Part shown: piece by piece, positions 53,365 through 64,000 of the stretch
Layout of the letters: every line of letters begins with the position of its first letter
Numbering within the stretch: the first letter of the stretch is position 1
Translations under genes and position numbers: made by a program
Source of the DNA: Morella rubra
Taxonomy: Eukaryota > Streptophyta > Magnoliopsida > Fagales > Myricaceae
Reading direction: 5' to 3'
DNA length: 64,000 nucleotides
Assembly (NCBI GenBank): GCA_003952965.2
Contig: RXIC02000499.1
Span: 88,616 to 152,615, forward strand
The notes under the pieces: model-generated
Databases searched by the model: none
What the model was told of the DNA's origin: nothing
What the model saw: only the letters and a program-made list of their open reading frames with translations

Positions 53365-55424
53365 AGACCGACCCTTTTAAAGTTGTACTCCAGGAACTGT
53401 AGTGGTAATGGTAATTATTCTTTTAAAAAAAATTATTCACTTTAGCTCTAAAACAAACATGTGTTCATAAACATTGTCTTGTTCCATCATTTTTTCTTTT
53501 TTTAAAAAGAATGACTGCATTGAGAATTAGTGTCATCATAAAAGTAAATTATAAAGATGAAGCAAAATTTAAAGAAATAGCAAAGGGAAAACATGCCGGC
53601 CGCAATGAGGAGGAAAAAATTATTGGATAATCAAGACTGCTAGAAGCCTATAAATTTCTAGCCTATCTTCTAATCTTCTGACAAACAACACCCTAATTTT
53701 TAATACACATTTGCCTATAATAGTTAGTCGAATTGAGTCTATGATTAGTTGCTTCTATATTATTATCTTGTACAATTATTTTGATTAATATGATTGCACT
53801 TGCACCCTTTAAACATTGTGTTCATTATGAAATATTAATTTATTTTGTTTTACAACCTTATTGTATGTCCATGCATAATTGAATAAAACATACCACATTA
53901 GCATCGCCGAAAAGGGTTGTTACATGTAGTGAACATTTTTATTATTTGATTTGTTGTAGATTTCTCACACAAATCCTGAATGCTACCATCACCAAAAGAA
54001 AGAAAACACATAAATAGGACCAACATTAACTTAATCGAAGTTGCTCCATGATTAATACCTCTTTTCTTTGCTACTAAAAGTTGTCCTCGCCGTTATTCAA
54101 CTAGAAAGAAACCAAGATTAAGAGAGCTTCCTAATATGTGCATAATTTTACCTAGTATAATTCATAATATTATAGTTTAATATTCTATAATTTTTGAACT
54201 AAGTAAATGAACTATGAGCCATAAAGCTGCAATGGAATTTGTGAGTCCATCCTCTTTAGAAGTGGCGTTTTCATTCCCGTCTAAATTTGAAGTCAAGCAT
54301 ATTGTTTAAAGCCAAAACAAAAATACAAAGATAAAAGGGTATTTAAAATTTCTAGTCATAGTGAAACAATTTTTAGGGATGAAAATAAATCACCCAAACT
54401 AAGAAAAGGTCACAAACATCTCACAATAATTATTTAAAATTTCAAAAAATAGAAGAAACAAAGGTCGCACAAATCATGCCACATGCCCACTGCATAATCT
54501 ACTAAGATAGATGTATCATATATATAAAACGGACACATTCCAGCAATTCAAATAACTAACATCACACTAACATTCCATCAATTCAATAAAGACCACAATT
54601 ACTACTCTTCCATTTAAATTATGCATTGCATAGTACTCCCAATAACCTTCTTAAATTGCATGAGCACGTCACCTCATAAAAATCTCTTCTCTTCACAGTC
54701 TCTTCACTTCAAGGTACTCAACCTGAAAGTATCAAAGAAAAATGTTACGAAATAACAACTATCTAAACATATAGATACCACAAAATAAAATTTAGCCTCA
54801 AATAATTAACATTCCAGGAAGCTAGTAGCAAGCATTTTCCCCTCATTCAATTAGTCCAACTTAAAATTTGCCTCCCAACTTCAAACTTTCAAATCTTCTT
54901 TTGTAGTTGGCAATAGGATATTCTAAAATAACAGAAGGTAAAGAAAGACTTGTGTGTGCTGTCAATGTCTTAGGTCGAAATAAATCTTTTGGAGTACTAT
55001 TGTATAAATCTATTGTGCAGAGAGTGCTAGCTTGCACGTTCATTAGCAAAGAAAGAGGTAAGCTAATACTGTCAACTACCAATTTTCAAATCCTACACAT
55101 AGTTTGCTACTTATCATTACTAGTGGCCTTTGTGTTTTACTAGGGGCCAAATTCATGGGATCTAGACAATAATACATATGTCACACCGAATGGCCATAGG
55201 ATTTGCCAAATTTTTGTAAGACTTCTTCTGCAAATTGATTTATAAATCCCATTGAAGCTTGAGATCCATGCTAGCTATTCATCTCATTCTTCTTCTTCTT
55301 CCATTTTTTTTTTTATAAAAAACTTAACATTGTTTTAGCTTAATCCAATGACTTATAAATACTATCTTCTTACACAAATTAGGATATCTAATCCAAATGA
55401 TTTCTAAAAAAAAGGCCTAATTAT
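53365..55424. other. Gene-free stretch
   Basis: About 2 kb of AT-rich DNA. A 78-codon frame at 54907-55143 (VCAVNVLGRNKSFGVLLYKS) matches nothing I recognise and has no supporting splice context. No repeats of note. Confidence 0.4.
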
Positions 55425-55559
55425 ACAAACAGTCATTATGATATAGCGTTTTGATAAAAAGGTCCCTGTGGTAAACATTTCTACAAATTTTTCCCTGTAG
55501 TCAGTGTTCAAATGTGATCCCTTCATTTTACTTTTGTCAGCAATTAAGGCTTGATGCTG

Positions 55560-55869
55560 GGGCTATATTCTTGCCATTGAAGTCTTCAAGAAATTCCCTT
55601 CTAGAGAGAATTGGCGTGTCCATGAGAGAATCTTTGAATCCTCTAGCTTTTGTTTCTTGCGAGTTTAGTTTTGTTAATCACTATGCTAACGAGGAAGCGT
55701 ACCACCTTACTGTATGCTTCCTCGATGGGCTCCAAGATTAGTTCTGGAAGCCACCTCGATGTTCGTGAGTACTATTCGAACTTGGTTTGGATCTATGCTA
55801 GGATTGATCCCCCCTAGTTTGTTTGAATTTTTTGAATAAAGGTAATCGTAGTTTGATTAAAAAGGTTTC
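55560..55869 (+). mobile_element. Short LINE-like 3' end insertion
   Basis: This 310-base segment interrupts the left arm of the TIR element, flanked by ATGCTG on both sides (55554-55559 and 55870-55875). It ends GAATAAAGGTAATCGTAGTTTGATTAAAAAGG, like the 3' tail of plant LINEs. The frame FVNHYANEEAYHLTVCFLDG is weakly like the C-terminus of a plant LINE RNase H. A 5'-truncated LINE copy is the best fit. The family assignment is tentative. Confidence 0.45.
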
Positions 55870-56959
55870 ATGCTGAGCTAGAAAAAAATATGTCCACATG
55901 TGCACCAATTAATGATGGACACATGTCATACTCAACCAACTTGATGACACATTGGAAGCCCACTCAACCCTCATAATCCACCATGCGCCTTGTGAGCCTT
56001 TTTTCTAAAAAACTAAGATGACTCATCAAACAGATTCATTGAGAGCTTTTCCCTCTTAATACCCCCACCTCTTCCAACAAACTGAAAAATTCTCAATTTG
56101 TGAGCTCTGGAAAACCCTAAAGAAGTGAGGGCATGAAATGGTGCTGGATAGAACTCATTGGTCAAGGGCACATTGGTATTGGAGATCGTTGATAATAGAA
56201 TTTAGTGAGTGTAGGATAATATTTCTCAAAGCTATGAATTCCCACTAGCTCTTGTTAAAGCTCTTATTCAACCTTTGGTACAGGCAATTTGAGTCTTTAA
56301 GAGCTTTCCCTTTAATGGGTTTTGGTGTTCTTGATCCTTTACTTCTTAGTGGTGAGGAACACCATGTACTTTAGAAGTACGTGAGATTCAACACCATGCA
56401 TGCTATTGTGCTTGATGTGCTGTTGATTTTTTCTGATCTTTTGGAGAGGAGCTTCAATCCAAAAGGTGGGCTCGACTTGAACCTGTTGATGAGCTTGGAC
56501 AACACTATTTTCTTGTTCCTTTTGGTTTGTTTGGTTTATGAGTCTTTTTCTTACTTACTTGGTCAGGTCCCCATATTGTCCATTGTTGTTGAAGTTGCTG
56601 ATATATAAGCATGTTCGTTGAGCACCCTATTGGGCTAATTCCTTCCATGTACAGGAAAGCCTAAGTAGGATGTTTTACTAAGGCTCAAAGCTCAGTGTGG
56701 TTTTAACTTTTAAGCTTAAGGAGGGATTTTAACTTTTAACCTTAAGGAGGAGTTTTAAAACATATGGATAGAAGAGAGAAATTAGGAGATGAATTTTTTT
56801 TTTTGAACGATAAAGGAGTTTTTTCTGAATAATGGGTATACAATATCTGATCGAGTTGAAATTTGAAGGAGAGTTTCATGACACAAGGAGGTATGATTTG
56901 AATAGTGGAGATCAGATTTGAGCTCAGGAATTGGGGTTTGTGTCCATGAATAGTAATTG

Positions 56960-57345
56960 TGAGTTTGACAGATTCTCTCTAATTCTTGTTGTATTTGCCA
57001 AGATTGATCATGTCATCTTGAAGAGATATGTGTTGTAGCCTCTAGTTGTGACTAGAGAAGATACTTTGTACCCATTATTCAGTTGATAGTGGAGATTTTG
57101 ACTGGAGTAGGTCCCATATTTTTTCTTCCTCACACCAGGGAAGTTTTTCACGTAAAAATTGCTTATGTTGTTCTGACTAGGTGTGACCGATTACCTATAT
57201 ATCATTTTCAGCAGTGGAGATTGCGATATATTTGCTTGTATCTAGAGAGAAGAATTATTTCGCTGTGTTTGTTTGTCGTTATCTCTCTCAACACACCTAT
57301 TAAGTTCTCATTTCGCATTTGTAACTTTTGTAGTCAATTGTAATT
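56960..57345 (+). mobile_element. Copia LTR remnant, Tork/Tnt1-like
   Basis: GTGACTAGAGAAGATACTTT, then TGGAGATTTTGACTGGAGTAGGTCCC, TTTTTCTTCCTCACACCAGG and GTTTTTCACGTAAAAATTGC follow the order found in Tork/Tnt1-type LTRs. No coding part adjoins. A solo or truncated fossil inside the TIR element. Confidence 0.45.
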
Positions 57346-57812
57346 TACATTGAAAGAAGTTTGCTGAAATTTCACCTTTTAATGCGTGTTACTCATTTAA
57401 AGAGGAAGAAATTTATAGAATTTATTTTCATGAATTGAGAGTACCTATTGGGGATTCATAAGGAGGGGGTTGGGGGTGTCGGGAGGGAGGGAGGGAGAAG
57501 CTCTTAACTAATCTATTTGATGGCTCAGTTTAGTTTTTTACAAAAATGGCTGACAAGGCGCATGGAGGATTATGAGGGTTGAGTAGGCTTACAGCATGGC
57601 ATTGAGTTGTCTGAGTAGGAGATGTGTCCATTGCTGATCGGTGCACATGTGAATTATTTTCAAGCTTAGCATTAGGCGTTAATTGCTTGATATAAGTCAA
57701 ATGAAGGAACCACATTTTTATTAAGCACTGATAATAGGGACAAAGTTTATATAAACGTTTATACAAAAACAATTTTATCAAAACTTTATACCATAGAAGT
57801 AGTCTGTTTTGT

Positions 57813-58652
57813 CACTCAAAATTATGAAAGTTCTTCACTCACTCTCCTCACCCCGTCTTGCAATTCTGGATGGATGTGTGACAAAGGACGTTAATTTGTT
57901 AACTGCCGCTACCCTTCCACCTCGGCTTTGAGCAGTGTCTTAATGTAGAGTGAAGGAGCTATCAGTCGATAGTTACATGGAACGAATTAAAGCGGGAGTA
58001 TTATCCATCTTGACCATATATGTTGCTAGAAATGAAGTATTATCCATCACAATTCTGCACTCTGGTAGCTGGTACTTTAATCTTTGAGCACTAGAGTATG
58101 CTTTTGAAACAGAGAAAGCCAAGTAGAAAATAAAAGCCAAAGGATTTGGCGATATTGGAATGAAAGTTCGGGAAATTAAATGTTGTAAAGCCCATCAATG
58201 AGTTAAATTTTAACCTATGTTTAGGCATTAGTGGTAGAGTCAAATTTCTATTTACACCCCTTCCAATAAAAAGAGAATTAAGGAACTTCAAATTATGGAA
58301 AACATAAGCCGAAAAAAAATTGAGCCCCTACACAACATGGGCCCAATAAATCGATCCGACTCGGCTCGAGTAATAGAGCAATCAATGTCAGAGTTGGTCT
58401 CAAAAAATTGACCCCGACAATCCACACCCCTAGTTAGGGCAAGCCTATTGAAGAGGCAAAACCTCCCATCGGCTGATATAGAGTATATTGAAGATAGTGA
58501 TTGTACCAAGCTCTCACAATTTTTTTTCAGATTTGACCCATTATTTTGGTTAATTGGTGTAAAACAGAAAGAGGAGTAGCATTTTAATTTGGGCTAACAC
58601 CCCCGTTGAAGTCATATTAAAATGGAGAGAATAATGAGTAAGAAATAATTTG
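57813..58652. other. Gene-free stretch
   Basis: No coding signal, repeat or RNA recognised. Confidence 0.45.
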
Positions 58653-58784
58653 GAATAAATGTTCTATATATCCTCTGAGTATATGCTAAACTTAAACTTA
58701 AAGAATTCTTACATAACCAAAAACTCAAAAAAGAGAAATTTCCTTACTGATAATGCAGAATAATTGTATTTTTATCGACATGTT
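58653..58784 (+). repeat. Paralogue of 42958-43120, interrupted by a TIR element
   Basis: TTGAGTATATACTAAACTTC-type words, AATGCAGAATAATT and TTTTTATCGAC match 42958-43120. The match resumes after the TIR element at 60625-60760 (TGAAACAAAATTAACTGTCG, GATTGTTGGAAAT). The unsplit copy defines the insertion. Confidence 0.7.
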
Positions 58785-58910
58785 GGCTATGTTTGGGAAC
58801 GGGTTTGAGTCCTGGTTTCAAGTCTTAAATACTAGTTTTGGGTCCAAAATCCCAAATCCATGTTTGGATGAGCCAAATCTCATTTTTAGTTTTTAAAACC
58901 AAACTGAATA

Positions 58911-59165
58911 ATGGAAGAGAAAACTAACGATGTTAAGAGGGAACTTTTGTTTTCCCCCTCCTTCCCTTCTCTTCTCTTTCTCCTCTGTGCGACCGAAGCG
59001 CGACCGAGCTCGAGGGCCCTTCTCCTTCATCTCGCGTTTTCACCCAAATTCCTCCTTCTAATCGATGCATTTGCTTCGTTGTGGGATTGCTACTTATTCT
59101 CCGTTGATTCCAAGGTACACTTACTATTTTATATATGTTGGTTCTGCCACAATGAAGTTTCATAA
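58911..59165 (+). other. Open frame inside the TIR element, probably captured leader
   Basis: An 84-codon frame (MEEKTNDVKRELLFSPSFPS...) lies in CT-rich, GC-richer DNA that resembles a gene leader and first exon upstream of the PPR piece. The protein resembles nothing known to me. Likely captured 5' flank of the PPR gene and not a separate gene. Confidence 0.3.
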
Positions 59166-59327
59166 ATATTGGTTCTAAAAAGCGCTATAATGTCTATACT
59201 TGAAATCTGGGTTAGGGGTCAATTGGTTTGTACAAACACATATATATCCTTTTGATTTTGCTTTCGAGAAGGAAGCAAAGTTCATGAGTGGATTTTGAAA
59301 TGTGGGTTAGGGGTCAATTGGTCTTTG

Positions 59328-59532
59328 AATAACAATCTGATGGGTTTGTATTCAAAAGGCAGGAGATGGAAAGAGGTACATCGACTGTTTGAGAAATTGG
59401 CCCATAAAGATATGATTAGTTGGAATATGATGATATCATGTTATGTTTGTAGGGAATGTCCTCCGAGGCTTTAAGTTTGTTCTGGGAAATGAAGATCAGT
59501 GGGGTTAAACCTAATGAAATAACTATTCGCGC
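59328..59532 (+). pseudogene. Pentatricopeptide repeat (PPR) gene fragment
   Basis: Translation gives NNNLMGLYSKGRRWKEVHRL, FEKLAHKDMISWNMMISCYV, and after one frameshift near 59455 GMSSEALSLFWEMKISGVKP and NEITI. These are the end of one PPR unit, a complete one and the start of the next, of the PLS type (KDMISWNMMIS, GVKPNEIT). PPR proteins bind organellar RNA and help edit or process it. Only about 68 residues of a typical 500-900 are present, so it is a captured, dead fragment. Confidence 0.85.
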
Positions 59533-59956
59533 AAACCAGACTGTTTACTGGCCTTTCAAAGAACACGACAACATATGATAGAGTGTAACTTCTTTATCTA
59601 TACTTTTAGTTGTTGTTTTGTTAAGTCAAAGTGTGCATACATTGCTTCAAGTGGGGTTCTATGCACATTCATGTGGCTTAGCCGAATTCATCGTTAAGGA
59701 CCAACCACAGCACACAACATTCCAGTGTAGTCTTTGTTGGCATTTCCAACTGATGATTGTCTAGAACCTTGATCATAAACAACCTAGTGTGCTCTAATGG
59801 GTGGCATAGAGGAACTCGGTAGAAGCTAGCGGGAGAGATGATGCCTTTTAATTAACTTTGAGTTATTAAATCAGAGAAACTAATGCTATATGCCTTACTA
59901 CAATTTTTTCGGGTTGTGATGCATTAGTGCTCATTGATTCCACTCCATCAAACAAA

Positions 59957-60420
59957 ACAGAGCATAAGGGAAGCATCTTTTAAAATAAAACTTATTTACA
60001 TTTCGCTAGCCAAGTTAGAGAGCATAAGGGAAGCCACATCTTACAATAAAACTTATTTACATTTCGCTAGCCAAGTTAGAGAGCATAAAGGAAGCATCTT
60101 TTAAAATACAACTTATTTACATTTCGCTAGCCACAAGTTAGAGAGCATAAGAGGAGCCACATCTTACAATAAAACTTATTTACATTTCACTAGGGCAAGT
60201 TAGAGTGGATAAGAGAAGCGAAAGTTAACAAAAATAAATATTTTTACATGCTTGCTCTCGCAACATGGAGAGCGTGCGAGCAGCGAATGTTAACAAAAAT
60301 ATTCACAAAAAATAAACCTTGCTAGCTTGCGGGAGTTGGAGCGCTCAAGGGAAGCAGAAGCTAACAAAAAAAATAATTACAAACTCGTGAGAGTGAGCGC
60401 GAGAGCACAATAGAAGCCAG
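59957..60420 (+). repeat. Minisatellite, 60-62 base unit in alternating forms
   Basis: Four good units of AGAGCATAAGGGAAGC ... ACATTTCGCTAGCCAAGTTAG run from 59958 to about 60203. Units 1 and 3 carry CATCTTTTAAAATA; units 2 and 4 carry CCACATCTTACAATAAAA, so the repeat grew as a dimer of about 122 bases. Two or three degenerate units follow to about 60420. Confidence 0.85.
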
Positions 60421-60608
60421 GCCAGTGAGACAAGTTCGCCTTGGTAACGGACATTAGTAGAATTGACGAGAGGACGTTAACTTTGTTTCAAGACAGGACC
60501 CAGATTATGAGGAGAACGACACATGGACTTGGTATCCAAACAGTGAAATGAAACTGAATCTCAATCTGAAATTGAATTTCAAACCCAAACCCGTTTCCAA
60601 ACATAGCC

Positions 60609-61689
60609 GTTCTTCCTAGTATGGTACACTAAGTCTATGTTCAAATTTTGGATGACAAATGAAACAAAATTAACTGTCGATCGTGCTGATCAAACTTTAA
60701 ATGGAGACCTTGAGATTGTTGGAAATATCCATGGTATGGAATATTCCCTAAAAAAAATAACACAAAAATCACCAAATAATTCAACATGATCATTATAAAT
60801 TTTTAATAGGCAATTCGTATTTAAAGTCAATGTATTGGGGATGAAAAAATAATCTAACATTTAAGAAAAATCTACCTTCTATGCGACACCCACAACACTT
60901 GTAAAATATTTTTTCTTTCACTTTAATTTTATGCATTTACAGTAGCTGAGCTCATCTTTGGGAGTTAGACTTGCCAAACGATCTCGATTTGAAATTTGAT
61001 ACATTTTTGGAAATCCGTTCACCTTTTTCATGAAGTGTTGGCCACGAATGCTTCACATAACCAAACTTGGACCTTGGAATGAGCCTATTACGCTTGTAAT
61101 AGGTGTTGATGTTACAATGTATGCCCTCGAAAATTAATAATTGTGATTTGATAATCGGGATCATATATATCATTTTTACATACATAATTAATATAAGTAT
61201 TTAAATGTGACAAGAAATATTATTTGTAATAATAACTGTGAACTGAGATATTAAATAAAATAATATTATTTAAAAATATTGTAAAAAAATGATGTCAATG
61301 ATTTATGAACAAAGCTCTCACCTAATAATTTTTTAATTTTTTGTAAACCGAAAGTTGTTCTCAGCAATATTAGAGTATTAACGCCTACACGTGAGGAAAA
61401 AAGAAACTTTTGTCGCGACTGTCAAGTGTAATCCTTGGGCGTTAAGAGTACGGAAAGGAACTCAATTAACTGAGTAGCAGTGGATCCAACTAGGGCATAT
61501 AATACATTTATTTAGCAAAAAAAAAAAGAGAGAGCATATAATACATTGATTTTTCTCCTTTATTTCCCATGTCATTCTAATTAAACGAAGTCTTCTTAAA
61601 ACGCATATATAAAAGTATATTTTTGACACCAAAAGAAGGATAGAGACGTAAAAAACCCACGGAATTAATAGATTACGAAAAGAAATTTT
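60609..61689. other. Gene-free stretch
   Basis: The first 150 bases continue the repeat paralogous to 43140-43250. The rest is AT-rich with no recognised feature. Confidence 0.45.
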
Positions 61690-61960
61690 TTGTCACGATA
61701 TCTCTCCCTCACACGTCGGATCTTGGATTGGGAGGAGACAACCCGTTTCTCCTATGGATTGTTGGGTTCAAGACTTGTTGGTAAATCTGGGCTCTGATAC
61801 TAGTGTTGGGTGGTCTTGAGCCTTCTCAAAGCTAAAAGTTAACTTAAGAGGTGACGCTTTCTCTCACATTTATAAACTGACCATCAGTTCCTTCTACAAC
61901 TGATGTGGAACTAACCCAATATGTTGGTGAGACTTAAGCTACAAACTTGTCTTTCTCCTA
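61690..61960 (-). mobile_element. TRIM-like LTR and primer-binding site (minus strand)
   Basis: On the minus strand a short LTR-like stretch ends GACCACCCAACA and is followed by TAGTATCAGAGCCC, close to the initiator-methionine tRNA primer site TGGTATCAGAGC. The words GATGTGGAACTAACCCAA and GCCTTCTCAAAGCTA belong to a repeat seen widely in plant genomes. The short LTR and lack of coding DNA suggest a TRIM or other small LTR fossil. Confidence 0.5.
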
Positions 61961-64000
61961 TCCATCGGCAAAAGAAAATTAGGCAATATTGGCCAAAAAT
62001 AAACCTTGAATATATAGTTCAAACGATAATTGGGGGAGATGAGAATGACTAGGATAATTAACTACCATCAAAAAACTAAAAAGAAATCATTATTCCTCTC
62101 TTTTAATTTATTCATTCAAGAAATTAAAAATTAATATCTCCGAACTTCAAAGGAGATATCACACATCATGTTACTGTCATGTACCTAACAAAAGTTCATC
62201 TTCGTTTTAAACATATGATTCATGTTTATTCATTTTTTTTAAAGGACTTGAGATCCAAGGTGTGGTTCCTATTCTTCTTCTTCTTCCCTTTTTCTTTCTA
62301 CTCTTTTTTTTTTTATTCCTCCCCTTACAAATTGATATGCCCACGTATGATCCACATATTTGATAAACGAGAAAGAATACTCTGTTTGGGATTACAATGG
62401 AACGAATTGTCAAAACAAGTATTTTTCATTTTATGTTTGTATATCGGTGCTTGTTACAAAACTTGACTTTTGCCGACCATCTGGGAAAAAAATTAACATT
62501 GGCCCAAAGAACAAGACAGCGTTTACACAAAAGCTCCTCGGCCGGTTACTCGACCCACGGCTGTCTAAGCCCGTTAAAGAAGACAACCAATCGAGCTCCC
62601 CACAGGCCCTGAAACCTACTCAGACCCAAAATGGGGAGACTTAGGAACTTCAAGGTTCAAAAAGTGAATATCATGTCGTGTTAAAGACACATCCCAAGAT
62701 TTTTCTTTCAATATTTTCGCTTATAATTTTTTTATAATCTATTAGTTTCATTTTCTTTAAAATTATGGCCTCTAATTTTTCCTTAATATTTGGTTTATAA
62801 TTTTTTCATTAATCTATTAACCTCATTTTATTTCAACAATATCTTTTGATCTCTAATTATTAAAGTAATTAGTTTTTATCGTTTTTCTTCAATATTTTAT
62901 TTTATAATTCTTCATTTTTTCCATTATTATGATCTTTAATTGTTAAATTAATCAATTGGGATAGTTGTTTCTCAATATTTTGGTCTATAATTATTCCATT
63001 AATCAATAAATATCTGCTTACCCAATGTGTCCAGTTAAGTTAAAAATACTTTTATAGATGACAGTCTTTTCTGGGATCACTTCAGATAAATTCTCAAGAT
63101 CATAAAATTTAGAATTGTTCAAATCTCTAGCTTTATAACCCAAATGAACAAGAAATGAAAGAGAAAAATCTGAGTTTTATGAATTCCCTAGCAACTAAAT
63201 TTCATGTAAAATTTACCTTAGAATCAATGACTTAGAGGTGAAAATGTGTGTAATTGGATTCTTCTTCGGTCTCCTTTTTGTTTTATTTTCTTTTTAATTA
63301 GAGGGACATAACAATCTTTTAACTTGAGTAAGAGGGGTATAACAGTCTTCTCATATGAAAAGAGAGTCACGTGAAAGGTACATAAAACGGATTTCGTTCA
63401 ATTTAATAACCAAAATCAGCTGAGAGATAAAATTATTACGAACACATAATTAAAAAAAAGATGAATTGTACCAAGTCATAATTTAAGAATAAATAAAAAA
63501 CGAGTGGTAATTCGGATAGTATTTATAATTTACCCGGATTTTCTATTCAATGTCAGCTGTACTATATTTACCTATAAAGGATGGGAGACAAATCCCATGT
63601 GCCGTGTGTCTATCAGGAAAGAGGACAAACGGTAAATTGTGTAGAAATCACAGTTATTCAGCAAAAAAAAGTGTAGAAATCACAGTTGCACATAAAGTAC
63701 TGTTAGCTATTTCGTAGATAGGCACATCGTGTCATAGGAATGTCAGATAAATTATCCCCCTCCTCTCTGTCTTATCAACCTAAATGCTTTTTACAGTCTT
63801 TTTGAGTCTTGTCTAATTTATACGCCAGTTGAGAACACTTCTGCACCAAATTGAGTCCGTATCTTTGGCGCTTGTCTTCTTTCTCGTCCCAGAATATGTC
63901 CTTGTGTGCGCCTCCTGACGTCTACGTCTCTCCAAAGTCTTAAAGGCTGATCGAGGAGAACGGAGAGAGGATCATTTTATGGTCAATTCCCACAGTTAAT
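61961..64000. other. Gene-free stretch to window end
   Basis: AT-rich with pyrimidine runs (62265-62330). A GC-richer block near 62515-62640 (CTCGGCCGGTTACTCGACCC) is unassigned. The last 250 bases (63750-64000) are more balanced and CT-rich, possibly the upstream region of a gene beyond the window, but no start codon context can be supported. Confidence 0.4.

Larger units (their letters stand above)
55425..57812. mobile_element. Long-TIR DNA element with nested insertions
   Basis: Two inverted arms match over about 280 bases: left 55425-55559 plus 55870-56010, right 57530-57812. Shared words include GTTTTGATAAAA, TCCCTTCATTT, CACATGTGCACC and CTCAACCCTCATAATCC with ATGCGCCTTGT. The left arm is split by a 310-base insertion (55560-55869). 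The interior holds an LTR remnant and non-coding DNA; no transposase was seen. Long arms fit a Mutator-like element; the TSD could not be confirmed. Confidence 0.7.
58785..60608. mobile_element. TIR transposon carrying a PPR fragment
   Basis: Starts GGCTATGTTTGGGAACGGGT and ends in the inverse ACCCGTTTCCAAACATAGCC. TIRs are about 25 bases with two mismatches. Flanked by GTT on both sides (58782-58784 and 60609-60611) within a repeat whose unsplit copy is at 42958-43260. G-rich TGTTTGG ends and a 3-bp duplication suggest PIF/Harbinger-like, though GTT is not that group's usual TWA target. No transposase was found, so it is non-autonomous. It contains a PPR gene piece and a minisatellite. Confidence 0.8.

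Noticed and set aside
54907-55143. 78-codon ORF VCAVNVLGRNKSFG...
   Set aside because: Reads like protein for a short distance but matches nothing, has no exon context and overlaps an open frame on the other strand.
60952-61185. 77-codon minus-strand ORF
   Set aside because: No motif, AT-rich, and no conserved copy in the window.
62179-62466. 95-codon ORF with Phe-rich stretch
   Set aside because: Driven by a pyrimidine run (TTCTTCTTCTTCCC); not a plausible protein.

Overview
The window is nuclear DNA of a flowering plant, most likely a woody eudicot. It is AT-rich and intron-style, with nested plant transposons (Copia/Sirevirus, Gypsy, CACTA, MITEs) and remnants of plant gene families (DUF247, PPR, the FRIENDLY/CLU mitochondrial clustering gene). 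The species cannot be fixed from the sequence. No intact host gene was found; this is accessory, transposon-dominated DNA with one 962-base assembly gap (43314-44275).

Layout. 1-1.06 kb: end part of a Sirevirus LTR with a repeated palindromic motif. 3.2-3.6, 6.0-6.2 and 12.9-13.2 kb: CACTA ends carrying AGCGGCG subterminal repeats. The 6.0 and 13.2 kb ends may bound one old element holding captured gene pieces, including two spliced exons of FRIENDLY/CLU, and a Copia fossil. 14-19.7 kb: decayed DNA with several MITEs and a minus-strand unknown gene remnant. It is paralogous to pieces at 3.6-5.6 and 38.9-41.7 kb, so the background is probably an old repeated segment.

20572-28759 is the most remarkable object: an 8.2 kb CACTA DNA transposon with matching ends and a perfect 3-bp target duplication (AGA). 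It carries dozens of copies of the palindrome CGTCCGGACG and variants, not confined to its ends. On the minus strand it appears to hold three tandem transcription units. Each has a CT-rich leader exon, a leader intron and motif clusters before and inside that intron. The units encode (from 28 kb downwards) a short coiled-coil protein, a larger protein resembling the plant transposon protein domain PF20167 with a related coiled-coil tail, and a Transposase_24 (En/Spm, Ptta) protein. No catalytic TnpD-type transposase was seen.

31.6-32.6 kb: 3' part of a DUF247 gene, cut by a Mutator-like MITE and ended by a Gypsy element (32557-38038) with both LTRs. 38.1-38.9 kb: end of a third CACTA-like family with GTGACC repeats. 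41.7-45.5 kb: a Copia-type LTR and flank that appear twice around the gap, almost certainly an assembly duplication. 51.9-53.4 kb: Copia fossil. 55.4-57.8 kb: long-TIR element containing a short LINE-like insertion and an LTR remnant. 58.8-60.6 kb: TIR element with GTT target duplication, a captured PPR fragment and a minisatellite. The rest is AT-rich intergenic DNA with small repeats.
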